From Rhynochetos jubatus (lineage: Eukaryota > Chordata > Aves > Eurypygiformes > Rhynochetidae), in contig CM050676.1 of NCBI GenBank assembly GCA_027574665.1, forward strand, positions 6,128,157 through 6,192,156: a stretch of DNA of 64,000 nt, written 5' to 3'. Made by a program: the position numbers and the translations under genes. This document shows positions 46,670-58,760 of this stretch, one piece after another. Numbering within the stretch: the stretch's first letter is position 1; each line of letters opens with the position of its first letter. The notes beneath the pieces are model-generated. The model made no database searches, had not been told where the DNA came from, and was given only the letters and a program-made list of their open reading frames with translations.

Positions 46670-48140
46670 CATCATGGGCAATTCACAGCTCCTTGGGGCT
46701 CTGCTGTGCAGCTCCCTCACCCCTCGGTCTGCTGAGCATCCCCGGAGGATGTGGAGGGATGCGGAGGGATGCCGCTGTCTGGCATGGGCTGGGTGTCGTG
46801 TGGACCTGCGCTGCTCCCATTTGCAAAATGTGGAGCAGGAGTCGGCGAGGGGAGGGAAAGAGGTAAATGGGCATCTTGGGACAGAGATGTCACGTCTGCA
46901 GGCAGCCCCAGGCCCACCAAGCCTTACCCTGTAGGACGCGCCTCTGCAGCTTGTGAGTTGGCAAGAGGAAGGAAAGGATCCAGAGGATACAAATAGTTTC
47001 CTCTATCAATTAACTCAGGCCTGTCATTGCCTCTCTGTCTATTCTGGATAATTAACAGGTCTTTCACCCACTGAGAACTGGGTTAGAATAAATTACAGAC
47101 ACCAGCTGGGCAAGTGGTGTTCAGCTTGTCTCCTGTCGTGTTGGCCTGAAAGTGCTTTGGCCAAGCACCTGCAGGTCTGGGCAGTGCAGCTCCGTCCCTG
47201 CCAGCAGGACAGACGGGCGGTACTGGCTCTGCTCCTGCACCTTCTCTCTGTGCCCAGCTGCTCACAGCCCGTACCCATGGGCCTCCTTCGCAGGTGTCCC
47301 TGTTCTCTCTAAATTCTAAGAGGCTTTTCTAATCCCAATCTTTCTGTCTGATGCACGGGCAGGTATTGTGTAATGCTAGTTTTTTCCATTCAGTCACATG
47401 GCATTGGAAGAAACAGCAAATGCAGAGTCCAAGTGTCAACATGTCCACCCTCACCAACCCAGTTTCTCCATGATTGGGGAACAAAAGGAAAAGCGTTGGC
47501 TTTTATCCTGTCACCCGCAGTCCATAGGGTTCATTAATATCAAGCATTCAGGAATTAGCAGTAAATGCCTTTTAATCCCCAGGAAGCCAATTAGCTATTA
47601 AAAAAAAAAAGGCAACTTAATTTCAGTTGGGTGCCTTCTGCTCCTGAGCCCTCACCATGGCCCAGCAGCACTGTGGGCAGAAGCTGCAGCCCCCATGCTG
47701 CTGGTTCTCTGCTGGAAATGTGCCTTGCACTCCGGGATCGGCTCACCCGGCTCCTTTCCACGGGTGTTGCACTGGGGAGCACTGGGGGAGGCACAGCCTG
47801 GGCTGCCCTGCTGGTCCAGCCCACTCCAGCGGCCTCATTCCTCCACACAAAGGTCCTCCTGTTTGTCCCATTAGTGCCATCATTACAAACCAGTTAGTCT
47901 CCTACGAAGAGCAAACGTAGCCCAGCCTTGCCGAGGCACCCCCCATGGGCCCAGACCCCCGTGTCCCCTGCCAGCCCCGGGGAGCGCCGGGGTGAGCCGT
48001 CCTCCCGTCCGCTTGTGTACTGGGGCTAATTGGTGCAGGGGGCCCCGGAGCCCAGCTTCGCACCTTGTTAACATGGCAATTAGCTCTTTTTACCCTCCTG
48101 ATCGCTCATGTGCATATTTGACTCCACTCCACCTTTCCAG
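46670..48140. other. Upstream region of ADMP
   Basis: About 1.5 kb between the poly(A) signals of the second cystine-knot gene and the ADMP TATA box. No coding exon is supported. The last 100 bases hold A+T-rich motifs (GCAATTAGC near 48074, ATGTGCATATTTG near 48109) that could bind homeodomain or POU factors; this is only a suggestion from sequence. Confidence 0.35.
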
Positions 48141-48144
48141 TGAG

Positions 48145-48152
48145 TTATAAAT
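48145..48152 (+). promoter_or_regulatory. TATA box of ADMP
   Basis: TTATAAAT lies 52-59 bases upstream of the ADMP start codon, within the run CCAGTGAGTTATAAATGCAG. This predicts a transcription start near 48175 and a very short 5' UTR. Confidence 0.7.
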
Positions 48153-48203
48153 GCAGCGCTGGGGCGGCAGGAGGAGTCAAGCTGGAGCAGGGATAGCAGC
48201 ACC

Positions 48204-50621
48204 ATGCTGGGGATTGTCCTGCTGCTGCTGGCCCTGGCCAAACTGGCGTGCCCGAGTCCAGCTGGTGTGGCCAGTCAGCGGGCTGAGGCGCTGAAGAGGC
48301 TCTTGGAAGTTTTTGGCATGGAAGACCCTCCGCCCCCCCCAGCTCACTTCAAGCAGCCACCCCAGTACATGGTGGACCTATTCAACACTGTTGCCAACGC
48401 GGATGGTGTCACCAAGAACCCCGACATCCTGGAGGGCAACACGGTCCGCAGCTTCTTAGATAAAAGTAAGGGTGCTGCCCTGCAGTGCTGGGGGTGGGGC
48501 TGCAGGAAAGGGCCAAGCATAGCCAGTAGAGGGGCTGCCCCCAGTTTGGCTCCGCTTCCCAACCTGTCCTTCCCTGCAGCTCACAGCGAGAAGATGCGTT
48601 TCTTCTTCGTACTCTCCAGCGTGGCCAAGAATGAGAAGATCCTGACAGCAGAGCTGCACCTCTTCCGCCTCTGGCCAAGGGTCACTGATGGGCACAAAAG
48701 GCACCACTTCTGCCAGGTGAGGAGGGGACAGGAATGGGATGGGGATGGGAATGGGGATGTGCCCCAGCTGGTGCCTGGGGATGCCACTGCAGTCACTCAT
48801 CTGCAGCAGCCCAGCTCCATCCAATTCGTACGACCCAAGTGTCTCTGCATTGCCCAGAGAATCTCAATGATTTAACTACAGCGGTTTCTTAAATAACACT
48901 CTGGTTTGTGCACACACCAACCAAGGCACCCACAGGTTTGTGACAAATCCAAGCTGAAAAATCCCATCTCCCACCTTTCTTTTTGCCTAGTACCTACGTC
49001 CGGGGTCTTTTCTCTCAGGCAGGACCAGCTGGTGGTAACCATCCTTTGCTGCCTTCCCCAGGTCAGCGTCTACCAAGTGCTGGAGAAGAGTGAGCCGGAC
49101 GCCCCCGGAGGGAAGAAGCTCCTGGCAGCCAGGCTCATCTCGCTGCAGGGCTCGGGCTGGGAGGTCTTTGCTATCACACAGGCTGTGAGCAGTTTTCCCC
49201 TCATTCGGGTGGCACGGGGTGGGGGGCCCAGGGGCTTGCATGCTGGAGGTTTTTTTAACTTGTTTTGCCCCCAGCGGCCTTTTGGGCTCTGATGCAATTT
49301 GCTGTCATACTCTCTGCAGCAACGTGGGGTGGGATACAGCCTCTGGGAGGGGGGTAAGAGCCTTGACAAGAGCCCCGAGGGGCTTCTCTGTCCTGCTCGA
49401 CACCGGTCCCACTGCTCCACACGTAACACCTGTGTTGGCTCCTGCCACACTGTTCCCTGTGCCACAGCCTTGGAGCAGCATGGCCCCTTCCCACAGCTGC
49501 CAGGACAGTGCCCAGGGCTGGGGGATGGAGCGTGGTGGTGAGGGGTCCTGTTTCAGGCTGCTGCGCTGCTGACAGGGCACCAGGTCTGCTGGCCTGGCAT
49601 CTGCCATTGGGACACTGGCCTGGGGCCTGGCCTGTGGTGCCATGGTGACACCGGTTTGGTTCCCCAGGTTCATGACTGGACCAAAGATGAAAGCAGCAAC
49701 CAAGGTTTGCTGGTGACAGTCCAGGACCTGGGCGGGAGCCCGCTTGACCCTCCCCCACTGCAGTTTGCATCAGGCAGGGACCACCATGAGAGCAAGAAGC
49801 CGATGTTGGTCCTGTTCACAGATGACGGGCGCCGGGGAGCGTCCCTGCCCATGGCTGGCTTCCCAGGTAGGTCCCACATGCCCTGGCATAGCTCCCTTGG
49901 TACTGCCATCCCCTAACCTGAGGGGGACTGTCATGGGCTGCTTCAAGTCCAAAGCTCCTTCTTCAGCCAGAGGAAGAGGCCATCTCCTTTGCTAGCGTAA
50001 GTCTGGATTTTGCTTGCCCTGATGAGTGTGGCCATGGGGCTGTGAGGTTGTCACCTCCTGTGGCTCTGCCTGGGCTGGTGACAGGCTGTGACCAAAGGAC
50101 TCGCTACAGCAGATGGCCACAGACAAAAGCTGCAGGGAGGGGCGGCTACGATTCTTTCTCCCTTCTTCCAGGCTTATGCAATGGTTAATGTCATTGGGTC
50201 TTCATTTCTGGCAGATGTACAGTCTCAGGCTGCCATTTTGCCTGCCAAGATGCCAGTGCCCAGGTTGGCTGGGCCACGCAGCACACGCTCGCTAGACCGA
50301 CTCCAGCCGTGCCAGAGGCATCCCTTATCTGTGGATTTCGAGGAGATCGGCTGGTCTGGCTGGATCATCTCGCCGCGAGGGTACAACGCCTACCACTGCA
50401 AGGGCTCCTGCCCCTTCCCACTGGGTGAGAACATGCGGCCAACGAACCACGCCACTGTGCAGTCCATCATCAATGCCCTCAAGCTGAGCGAGGGCGTCAG
50501 CAGCCCCTGCTGTGTGCCCGACAAACTCTATTCCATCAACCTGCTCTACTTCGACGATGATGAGAACGTGGTCCTCAAGCAGTACGATGACATGGTGGCT
50601 GGGAGCTGCGGCTGCCACTGA
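48204..50621 (+). CDS. ADMP: Anti-dorsalizing morphogenetic protein (BMP-class ligand)
   Basis: ADMP is a secreted TGF-beta superfamily ligand expressed in the organizer that signals through BMP receptors and balances dorsoventral patterning. Five exons are in phase: 48204-48465, 48580-48716, 49062-49184, 49668-49866 and 50215-50621 (375 residues). A signal peptide (MLGIVLLLLALAKLACPSP) starts the protein, followed by a prodomain of about 250 residues. A furin-type site RSTR precedes the mature domain, which carries all seven knot cysteines (PCQRHP, YHCKGSCPFP, SPCCVP, GSCGCH-stop). VDFEEIGWSGWIISPRGYNA and the VLKQYDDMVAGSCGCH tail fit ADMP better than BMP2/4/7. In exon 5 the acceptor at 50214 keeps phase; the AG at 50172 does not. 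Placental mammals lack this gene. Confidence 0.93.
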
Positions 50622-52950
50622 GACAGGAGGGGCCGGAAGGCAGAAACGTTGCTCCCTCTGGAGCATCTCTGCAGGGGTCTCTGCCCCGCAACCCCCTGCA
50701 AAAGGTTTGCAGGGTGAGCAAAGCAAGGGGTTGTCCAGCTCTGCCCTGGGTGGCATCAGCCTGGTAGTGCCTGGGAAGGCTCAGTGCCGACCTCTGACTG
50801 AATCAACCTGAGTGAGCCCGCGCGACTTGGCAGCCTCAGGGCAACAGCTTCATTTTTGGGTGCCCTGTGTGAGGTGCAAGTTTCCTTGACCCTGTGGAGG
50901 CTTCCCACAGGCTGTACTATATATATATGTATATAGCAAGAGCACTAATATATGACAGAAACTGCCTGTACAGTGTCCTGTAAATGTCTGTACATTTCTG
51001 CATTGTTGTGGCATATAAAATGAATTCAGAGGAACTACTGCACGTGCCACTGCGGGCAAGCAAACACCCTGCGGGCGTAGGGAAGGGTGTTGCAAGCAGG
51101 GATGATGATTTGCTGGATGCTGAGCCACATTCCTTGGAAGCTGAATGATCTCAGAATCCATCAGTGTGTGTGTGTGTCCCCAAGCAGGCAATGGGGGCAC
51201 GTGAGGGGATGCAGTGCCAGGGTCTGGGGGTGAGGAGTGTGGAGGTGATGCTGCTGGGGCGGGTGGGTGGCAGGGAAGGCCGGCTCTCCATGAAGATGGC
51301 CAGAGGAGGCTGCACCATGCACAGAGGGAAGGTTCCTTGTGGGAGAGAAATGGCGCGGAAAACAGAGCTGACCAGTGTTGTGGGGTTGGGCTGGGGCATA
51401 CAGAGGAGGGGTGTCCGTATGCGTACCAGAGAGCGGGTGGAGGTGCTGGGGACCAGGGCAGGGCTCCCTGTCTCATGCCCACTGGCACAGTCCCCTTGTC
51501 CCCTGCAGACCAGGACTCAGTGGGAGCATAACTATCCCTGCCAGAAGGCTCAGTCCCTCCAAGCCTCTTTCCAAGAGTTTTCAACTGCAGCAGCTTAACT
51601 GTGGTCCCACGTTGACACCACGACCATTCTGCCCTACACCCCCAGCAGCTCTTCATCTCCTGGCCCAGCTTGCAGGTGACCAAATCCCACCCTGACCAGC
51701 TGGGTACCACTTTCCTCCCACTCTTTAGCCAAAAGCAGCAGCCACCGCTGTAAGCCCTTCCCCATCACAGGCTGCCCTGCAGCCTGGGGTCTCTCTCCGC
51801 ATGCCACCCAGGGGAGGGTTGAATCCCCCCTGGGAGCCCATTGACTGGATATGATTCCACACCAGAAGGCCCCACAGACGTGTCCCCCACTGCCCTCCCC
51901 CCCCCCACCTCCCCCCCACCCCCTGCCCCGATGTGAACACAGGGCAGAGCCAACCAGTATGTCCTGAGCACATGCAGATGCCCCAGCTCCTTTTCGAACA
52001 CACTCAGGGCCAGGCACCTCATGGTTGGCCAGGCACCAACATGCAAGGCAGGCTCACCTGCATCCCACCAGAGCCCCCTCTTCCCATCAATGGGCAGGAG
52101 AGGTGATTGTGAGCCCTGGGGAAGACGTTCCTTCCTCACCCCTGAATTATGAGCGGTTTACTGAATTACACAAAGTGGCTGGCCAATAATCCAAGACAAT
52201 GAAAGGTTTTGGCTTGGTTTATTAAATGCCTGTTCCTGGGGATGCTCTGGCTGCCAGCTCTGCACCCCCAGGGTGCCATGGTTCCCTTCACAACAGCATC
52301 CCAAGCCAGGACCATAGCCCAGGCTCCCAGGGCAGTGGGAAGGAAAGTGGGTTTTGCTGGAAGGATGCACGGCTGCAGTCTTTTCTGTGGACCTTCACTG
52401 AAATCCCTATGCTGGTGTCAGCCTGGGCTGAATGCCTGCCCAGCTGGGAAGGACTTGTGGGAGAGCCTGTGTATGTCCCACTTAACCCAGGAGCAGAGAA
52501 GCGCCTGTGCAGGTGTCACACAGGGCTTCATCTCATCATGGGTGTCCACTTCTGCCATCCTCAGGAGGGTGACAGAGTCCAGCTCCATGCATCCCTGTGT
52601 CCTCAGGGTGCCCCATACCCCAGGCCATGACAGACAGACATCCTGCCTTTTCCATACAGTGTGGTCCTTAGCTGGACCTTTATTGACTGCTCCGCAGGAC
52701 AGCAGGCTCCAGCATGCAATAGTCAGGAAGGTCCCAACACCGTCATGGGCACATTTCCTCCCTCCAAACAGCTTGAGCTGGCAGCGGCACCTGCATGGCA
52801 GCAGCCCCCCACAGATGCTGCTGTGACTTGCTGCTCTCTGCCCAAGCCGTGGAGCCTTCCCAGGGGACAGGAGCTGCTGGAGGAATGGACAGGCTGGAGG
52901 GCAGGACACATCATGGTAGAGGGGGTGTTGGGGAGGTGAAGGGCTGGTGG
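50622..52950. other. ADMP 3' UTR and convergent intergenic region
   Basis: ADMP and the KCNV2-like gene converge here. It holds a TA-rich run (TATATATATATGTATATA near 50919-50936), a short TG repeat near 51164-51176 and a C-rich run near 51894-51925. No gene was recognised. Confidence 0.5.
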
Positions 52951-55855
52951 TCAGTGGTGACAGCGAGGGTCAGCTCTGCAGCACCCCAACAACTTCCGCA
53001 GGACTCGCTCCTTCAAGCGGATCCTCCTGGATAGCTTGAGTGAGTGGCTGGTCTCATTCTCATGGGCCTTCAGCTTGGCATAGTAGTCAGAAAACTTGTT
53101 GTAGAGGATAGAGATGGGCATGCCATTGAGGATGATGCCAAAGGAGATGCAGCCAAATGCCACCATCCTGCCCAGCACTGTGTCGGGCACAATGTCTCCA
53201 TAGCCCACAGTGGAGAGGCTGACCTGGGCAAGGAAGGGAAAGGATAAAAACCTGCATGAGCAAGCCCTGCAGACCCTTCCTAATAGTGCTGGGATCCATC
53301 TTCCTCTGCCCCTGCGTGGGAGCCGGGTATCACCTGAGAACAGCACTGTAGCTGCAGCCAGCTGGGCTGTCCCTGCTCCAGCAGCCTGCACAGCCAGGGC
53401 TCAGTTTCCTGGGCTGCACCCAGAAAGGGCTGGATGAGGCCCCACCAGCAGAGACCAGAGGGAAGCCTCCCTGCTCCCTCCCCCCCTTCATGTCTGCCTC
53501 TTCAGAAACTGGACATCACTGGGCTGAACTTTCCCCAGCAGCCAGACTGTCTGCTGGAGCTTCCTGCCCCATGGAGCAACAGCTCCGGTGCTTCCTGGCC
53601 CTAAGCTGCCCGGTCACACAGGAACGAGGCTTCCCGGACCCTCCCTCCAAGGGAAGCACTACCCAGGAATGCAGCCAGAGGAACGGCGTTTGGATGACAG
53701 GCGAGCAGGACTATGGGGACAGGGGGAGAGCCGAGGCAGAGGGGTTTGGGCTTTGCATGGAGCCATGCTCACCAGCGACAGGATCAGCCTGTGACATTTA
53801 AATACTCAAATCTGGTGATTTTGCTAAGTGATTTTGTACTTCCTTGAGGAGGGATGAATTTGAGGCAGGCAGCCTGTGGTGGCCAAGGGAGATTATAAGA
53901 ACAGAAATGATCTGTAGGATCATTTCAGCTGCAAATCAAAATGCCCTTGTAACCCCTGGCTTTCAAGTGCTTTAGCTGCTCCTCATCTCAGAGTTAATCC
54001 CAGGTTTATTATAGCACTCCGCTCAGCAGAGCTGCCAGCTCCCAGCACAAGCAGGGCAGCAAACAAGGGCACCTATCTCCAGCTGCAGCATGCTGCAGTC
54101 TGTGACCCCACCTGGGACAGGGGCTGAGGCACGGTACGATGATGTTTCTTTGGTTCTCACAGGCAGCCCTGGGTCCATCGGGTCAGCCTCACAAGCTCTG
54201 ACCCTCTCATGCCTCCTGAGCCCAGCTGGGCTGCAATGCTGCACTTGCACCAGGCCGTCCCACACGGCTGTCCCCATACCCATGGGTCTGAACTGCATCC
54301 ACTTGGGTCCCATAACAGACAAAACCTGGTCTGAGTCACATCCCCCTTGTCACTCACCCAGGCCTGGAGATTCCTAGGCCATCACCTCTGTCCCACCATC
54401 CTACCCCAGCACCAGCTTTTGAGCCTCTGAGCTCTCTGATTTTTCTTAGAGTGTGTGGGTCTCTTGGTTTCCCATTATTAAGCTGGTGGGAAGACTGGGC
54501 CCTTTTCTGCCTTCTAGCCAGCAGCAGTGGTGAATCCCTTGAACACCAAGGCTGCCTCTACTCCCCACCACACCCCTGTCTGGAAGAAGGTGCTCACACC
54601 TTACCGCTGCCCACCACCATGCGTAGGGGATGCTGGTGAAGTTGGTGCCTGGGACGTCGTGTTCCACTGAGTGCATGAGAGCGGAGAAGGTGAAGACCCC
54701 CATAGCGATGAAGAGGAAGAGGCAGCAAACTTGCTGGTAGCACTGGCGTAGGGTGAAGCCAAAGGCCCTGAGGCCAGTGGAGTGGCGTGCCAGCTTGAGG
54801 ATGCGGAAGATCCTCATGAGCTTGATGAGCTTGAGGACTTTGCCCAGCTTGCTCACATTCTCCACCTTGTGCAGTTCCTCATGGTAAAGCGTGTCCCCTT
54901 CATCCAGATTTTCAAAGAGGATCTGGATGTAGAAGGGTAGGATGGCTACCAGGTCTACAGCATTAAACGCTGCCCGCAAAAAATTCTGGAAGCTGGAGGA
55001 GGATATGAGCCGCATGAGGTATTCAGAAGTGAAGAAGATAGCACAGATCATCTCCAGCTGCTCCATCCATATCTTCCCTGTCTTGTGTTTCATCTCCTCC
55101 ACTGTGCTCAGTGTCATGCCCACGATGGAGATAAGCACAAAGAAGCTTGACATGACAGCAATGATCTTGGCTGGGACAGAAGAGTATGGGTTCTCAATGA
55201 GGTCCCAGACTGTCTTCCGAAACCGTCCCAGAAATTTGCCCTCAAACTGCTCTGCTGAGTCCAGAGGCTCCAGTTCTGCCTCCAGCTCCTTCTGTATTTT
55301 CAGGTACTCACTGAGCTCATCTTGCTTTTCCTCAAACAGGATCCGGCAGCAGTGTTGGGAGTATTTCAGATGGATTCCCCAGTACTCAATTTCCTCCACA
55401 AAGTTACTGGGGCATATCTCATCCATTATCCACAGGACCCCGCTGCAGTAGAAGTGGAAGATGTAGTGGAAAATTGAAGGATCTCTGTCAAAGAAGTACT
55501 CATTCTTCTGCACTGAGTAGTCATCACAGAGCTGTAGCTTCTTCATAGGATCTGTATAAAGGGCCAGCTTCCCAAGCCTGGTGATGGGATATCGGGCCAC
55601 TACCTTGTAAGCTATCTGGAACAATTTGCCACCCACATTAATGTTGAGCAAGTACTTATTCCTTTGGATGGGAGCCTCACTTTTCTCCTGGTTTCTGTCT
55701 GTCACATTCTGCATGGAGCTCCATTGCTTTACCAGGCTGTCCTGTGCAAATGGGATGTGGACTTCTTCTTCCTCCAGCGTCCGACAGCAGCTCTGGCGAT
55801 CTCCTATCTTCAAGCTGGCAGAGAGACTTGCACGCCTTGTCCCCAGCTGCCTCAT
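52951..55855 (-). CDS. KCNV2-like: KCNV2-like (Kv8) modulatory potassium channel subunit
   Basis: Two exons, 55855-54605 and 53223-52951, join in phase 0 to give 507 residues (human KCNV2 has 545). The product is a plasma-membrane Kv subunit expected to be silent alone and to modulate Kv2 channels. Visible parts are the T1 domain ([22 protein letters not shown]), S1-S3, S4 ([20 protein letters not shown]), the pore with TVGYGD split from S5 by the intron, and S6 [18 protein letters not shown]6 lacks the Pro-x-Pro hinge of conducting Kv channels and matches the Kv8.2 pattern. The start is ATG 55855; a GTG four codons upstream is not used. Human KCNV2 lies on 9p (bird Z), so in this neighbourhood a paralogue is more likely. 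The last residues RADPRCHH are unusual. Confidence 0.9.
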
Positions 55856-55869
55856 TGTTCCTGACACAC

Positions 55870-58180
55870 TGAAGCAGTGACTTCCATTACAGGTTGAGGG
55901 ACAGCAGCTCTCACTTCATGGGAATTCTCCCACCAGGCATATGCTGACAGGAACAAGTGCTGTGAGCTGAGAGGAGCAGTGGTGAGCTGCTGCCTGAGCG
56001 GCACTGGCTGTGTCATGGTGCCATGTGGCACCTGCCAGGTTCCCAAAGCCGATTGCTTATCAGATTGTGGTTTGCATCGTAGGAGTCAGAGGCAGCTAAG
56101 TGTCCGCTCCTTAAGACAATAATGAGATTGAAGCACTAGCCCTTTATGTAAGGAACTATTTCCAGCTCTGCACTTCTCTTGTTCCTTATTCCGTTCCTAT
56201 TAGCTGTTTGTGTTTGTCACACCCTACCCTGTTTCCAAGGAAAGCATCCATGATAGCAAGCTGAAAAGAGGGCATAAACTTGCCTTGATTTAACCCTGAA
56301 AGACCTCCCTTGCCAGGCACAGAAAGGTGCAGACACAAAGGATTTGTATCAGCTTTATACCCTCACAACAGATGCTGCTCTTGGCACCAGTCACTCATTA
56401 AGCACGAGTGCTAATGCAGCTGCCTGTGCATTAGCTAAGATGCCATCAGCACAGAGAAGGGAAATGGTTGTTACCTCCCAGCTCATCCCTCAAATCTCCA
56501 CAGCACAGATTTGCAGGGGAAGAGGTGAAGGAACCGTCTCACCCTTCACGCAGTGCCTGAGCAGATCCTCAACGTGACAGACTGCTCCTGCACCGCTGCC
56601 CTGTGCCACCTGCTCAGGACACCAGCCTTCAGCCCCATCCTTACCACAAGCAGTAGCGGGGACACACACTGGGACACCAGAAATGCAAGTATGCACTAAA
56701 AGGTCTCCTGAACCCCAGGAACTGAAGAGGAGGAAATAATCCTCTGGTTTTGCAAGTAACAGGGAAACCAAAATTAAACAGATTGATCTTTGATCTTACC
56801 CTGAAACTCAACGCTACCTCAGCGCTTAAAACATTGTATTGATTTCTGTAAGGTGATATAATTAAATACAGAGACCTGGGGCACAAAGCTGCTCCTAGGC
56901 TGAAAAGCAGCTCAGGCTCCACTACAACTGAAGTCTCTGAGCCTGGGGATTAGGACAACAAAAATGTTTCTGGCACCAGACAGAGGAAGGGAAATTGCTG
57001 TCACAAACAAAGCCCCAGGTTTTGGCATAAGACCCATAGAAATGTGTTTCAACCCTGAAACACTCAGCTGGGGGATCAGTAAGCAAAATCCACATGACTT
57101 TGCATGGGGAAGAGGCTGTGACTAAGTTTACCTGCTGCCTTGCTCCCTGTCAAGCAGACATCCAAGGGGCTCTGCCCCATGTAGCAGAACAGCACATCTC
57201 AGCTCAGCAGCTCGAGCAAAGAGGATGATGCGGGACAGGCTAGTGACAGCTGACCTCTGCCACACGGCCCTGACGGCACCAGCACTTCTGTCAGCCTGAG
57301 CTCAGGCCTGTCCTGCAGCGATTTCTGAAGCACCTCTCTGCTCTGCTGGGCACCCCACTCCTTTCACTTGCTCTAATGAAGGAACAAGCTCACACAGTCT
57401 GAAGTTTTTCACCTTGCTCTCAGCTGAGCTTGCCACTCTATCTATTCTACCCCTGGTGCCAGTGTCAGCTATGTTTTGTCTCCATTCACTCTGCTCCCTG
57501 TATCTCATTTTTTCTGTGCCAGCTGACATGCTGGAGTCACTTCAGTCCCAGGCAGGCACAGCAGCACTTGCTTGCTTTATGTCCCCAAGCCAGTCCATCC
57601 ACAAGTCCTCTTTCCCAGGACACTATGATCCAAAGGTGATACAGCTCCCAGCCTCCCAACTACAAAATTCAAACAAATGCACAAATCCAAGTAAACCAAA
57701 AAATCCAGAACTCATTAGTTTCAAGTTCTTTATTCTCCTGAGTTGTTCACCAACAGCTATCTCCACTTGTCCCAGTGGAAACAGAAGCAAGGTTGCGTTC
57801 ACCCTCGTAAGTGTCCTCTTGTTACTGAAAATAGCAGCAGGAATGACCCAGCGCTCCATACCACATTCAGAAGTTTCTCCTGTGGGGTACAGCAGCACAC
57901 ACACACACTATCCTGGAGTGAAATACTCCTGCTCTAAGGCTGATGACTGGTGTCTGCTCGGCAAGCCAAGTTCTCACATTCAAGGCACAGAGATCAGCAG
58001 CTTTCTATCCTTTGTGCACTAAGCGAACACTCATGCAAGGAATACATGGTCAACACTGTACTGGAGGCACTGGTCAGAATCTTCTTCTGAAAAGTGTACA
58101 GCACCAAGCTGCTGGCAAAGAGTTACACACACCATGACATACAGACAGTGTTAGACCCAAGACATGAGTTATTTCAAGCT
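55870..58180. other. Region upstream of the KCNV2-like gene
   Basis: The promoter and any 5' UTR exon of the KCNV2-like gene should lie here. No TATA box, CpG island or coding exon is convincing; the open frames have no splice context or family motif. Confidence 0.35.
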
Positions 58181-58197
58181 AAAAAAAAAAAAAAAAA
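58181..58197 (+). repeat. A-rich run
   Basis: About 17 A with one G interruption, next to the 3' end of a minus-strand CR1 copy. Confidence 0.6.
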
Positions 58198-58217
58198 GAA
58201 AACTAAAAGCCCAAGAC

Positions 58218-58760
58218 TTCATAGCCTCATAGAATGGTTTGGGCTGGAAGATACCAAAGGCCCTCTGCCATGGGCAGGGACACCCTCCATTAGTCCAGGT
58301 TGCACAAAGCCTCATCCAGCCTGGCCTTGAACACTTCCATGGATGAGGCATCCACAGCTTCTCTGGGCAACCTGTCCCAGTGCCTCCCCAGCCTCATCAT
58401 AAAACATTTCTTCCTTATGCTTGGCAAAAAGCCTCTCTCCGTTTCTTACAAGCCCCCTTTATGTATAGAAAAGGCATAGTAAGGTCTCCCTGGAGCCTTC
58501 TCTTCTCCAGGGATTGCCTTGACTCAGGTGCAGGACCTTGCACTTGACCTTACTGACTTCATAATGTTCACATGGCCCCACACACCCAGCCTGAAGGTCC
58601 CTCTGGATGGCATCCCCTCCCTCAGGGAATCAGCTGCACCACTCAGCTCACTGTCATCCACAAACTTGCTGAGGGCACACTCAATCCCACTACACACGCG
58701 ACTGGTGAAGATACTACATAGCATTGGTCCCAGTGTGGATCCTTGAGAGACACCACTCAT
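58218..58760 (-). mobile_element. CR1 LINE fragment
   Basis: Minus-orientation CR1: CATAGAATGGTTTGGGCTGG at the 3' end, then CTTCTCTGGGCAACCTGTCC and the ORF2 tail up to the TGAGAGACACCACTC block. The coding part is interrupted and the copy is 5'-truncated. Confidence 0.9.

Noticed and set aside
57414-58022. A 202-codon plus-strand open frame between the KCNV2-like and CD320-like genes.
   Set aside because: No domain, signal or splice support; amino-acid make-up is like translated non-coding DNA.
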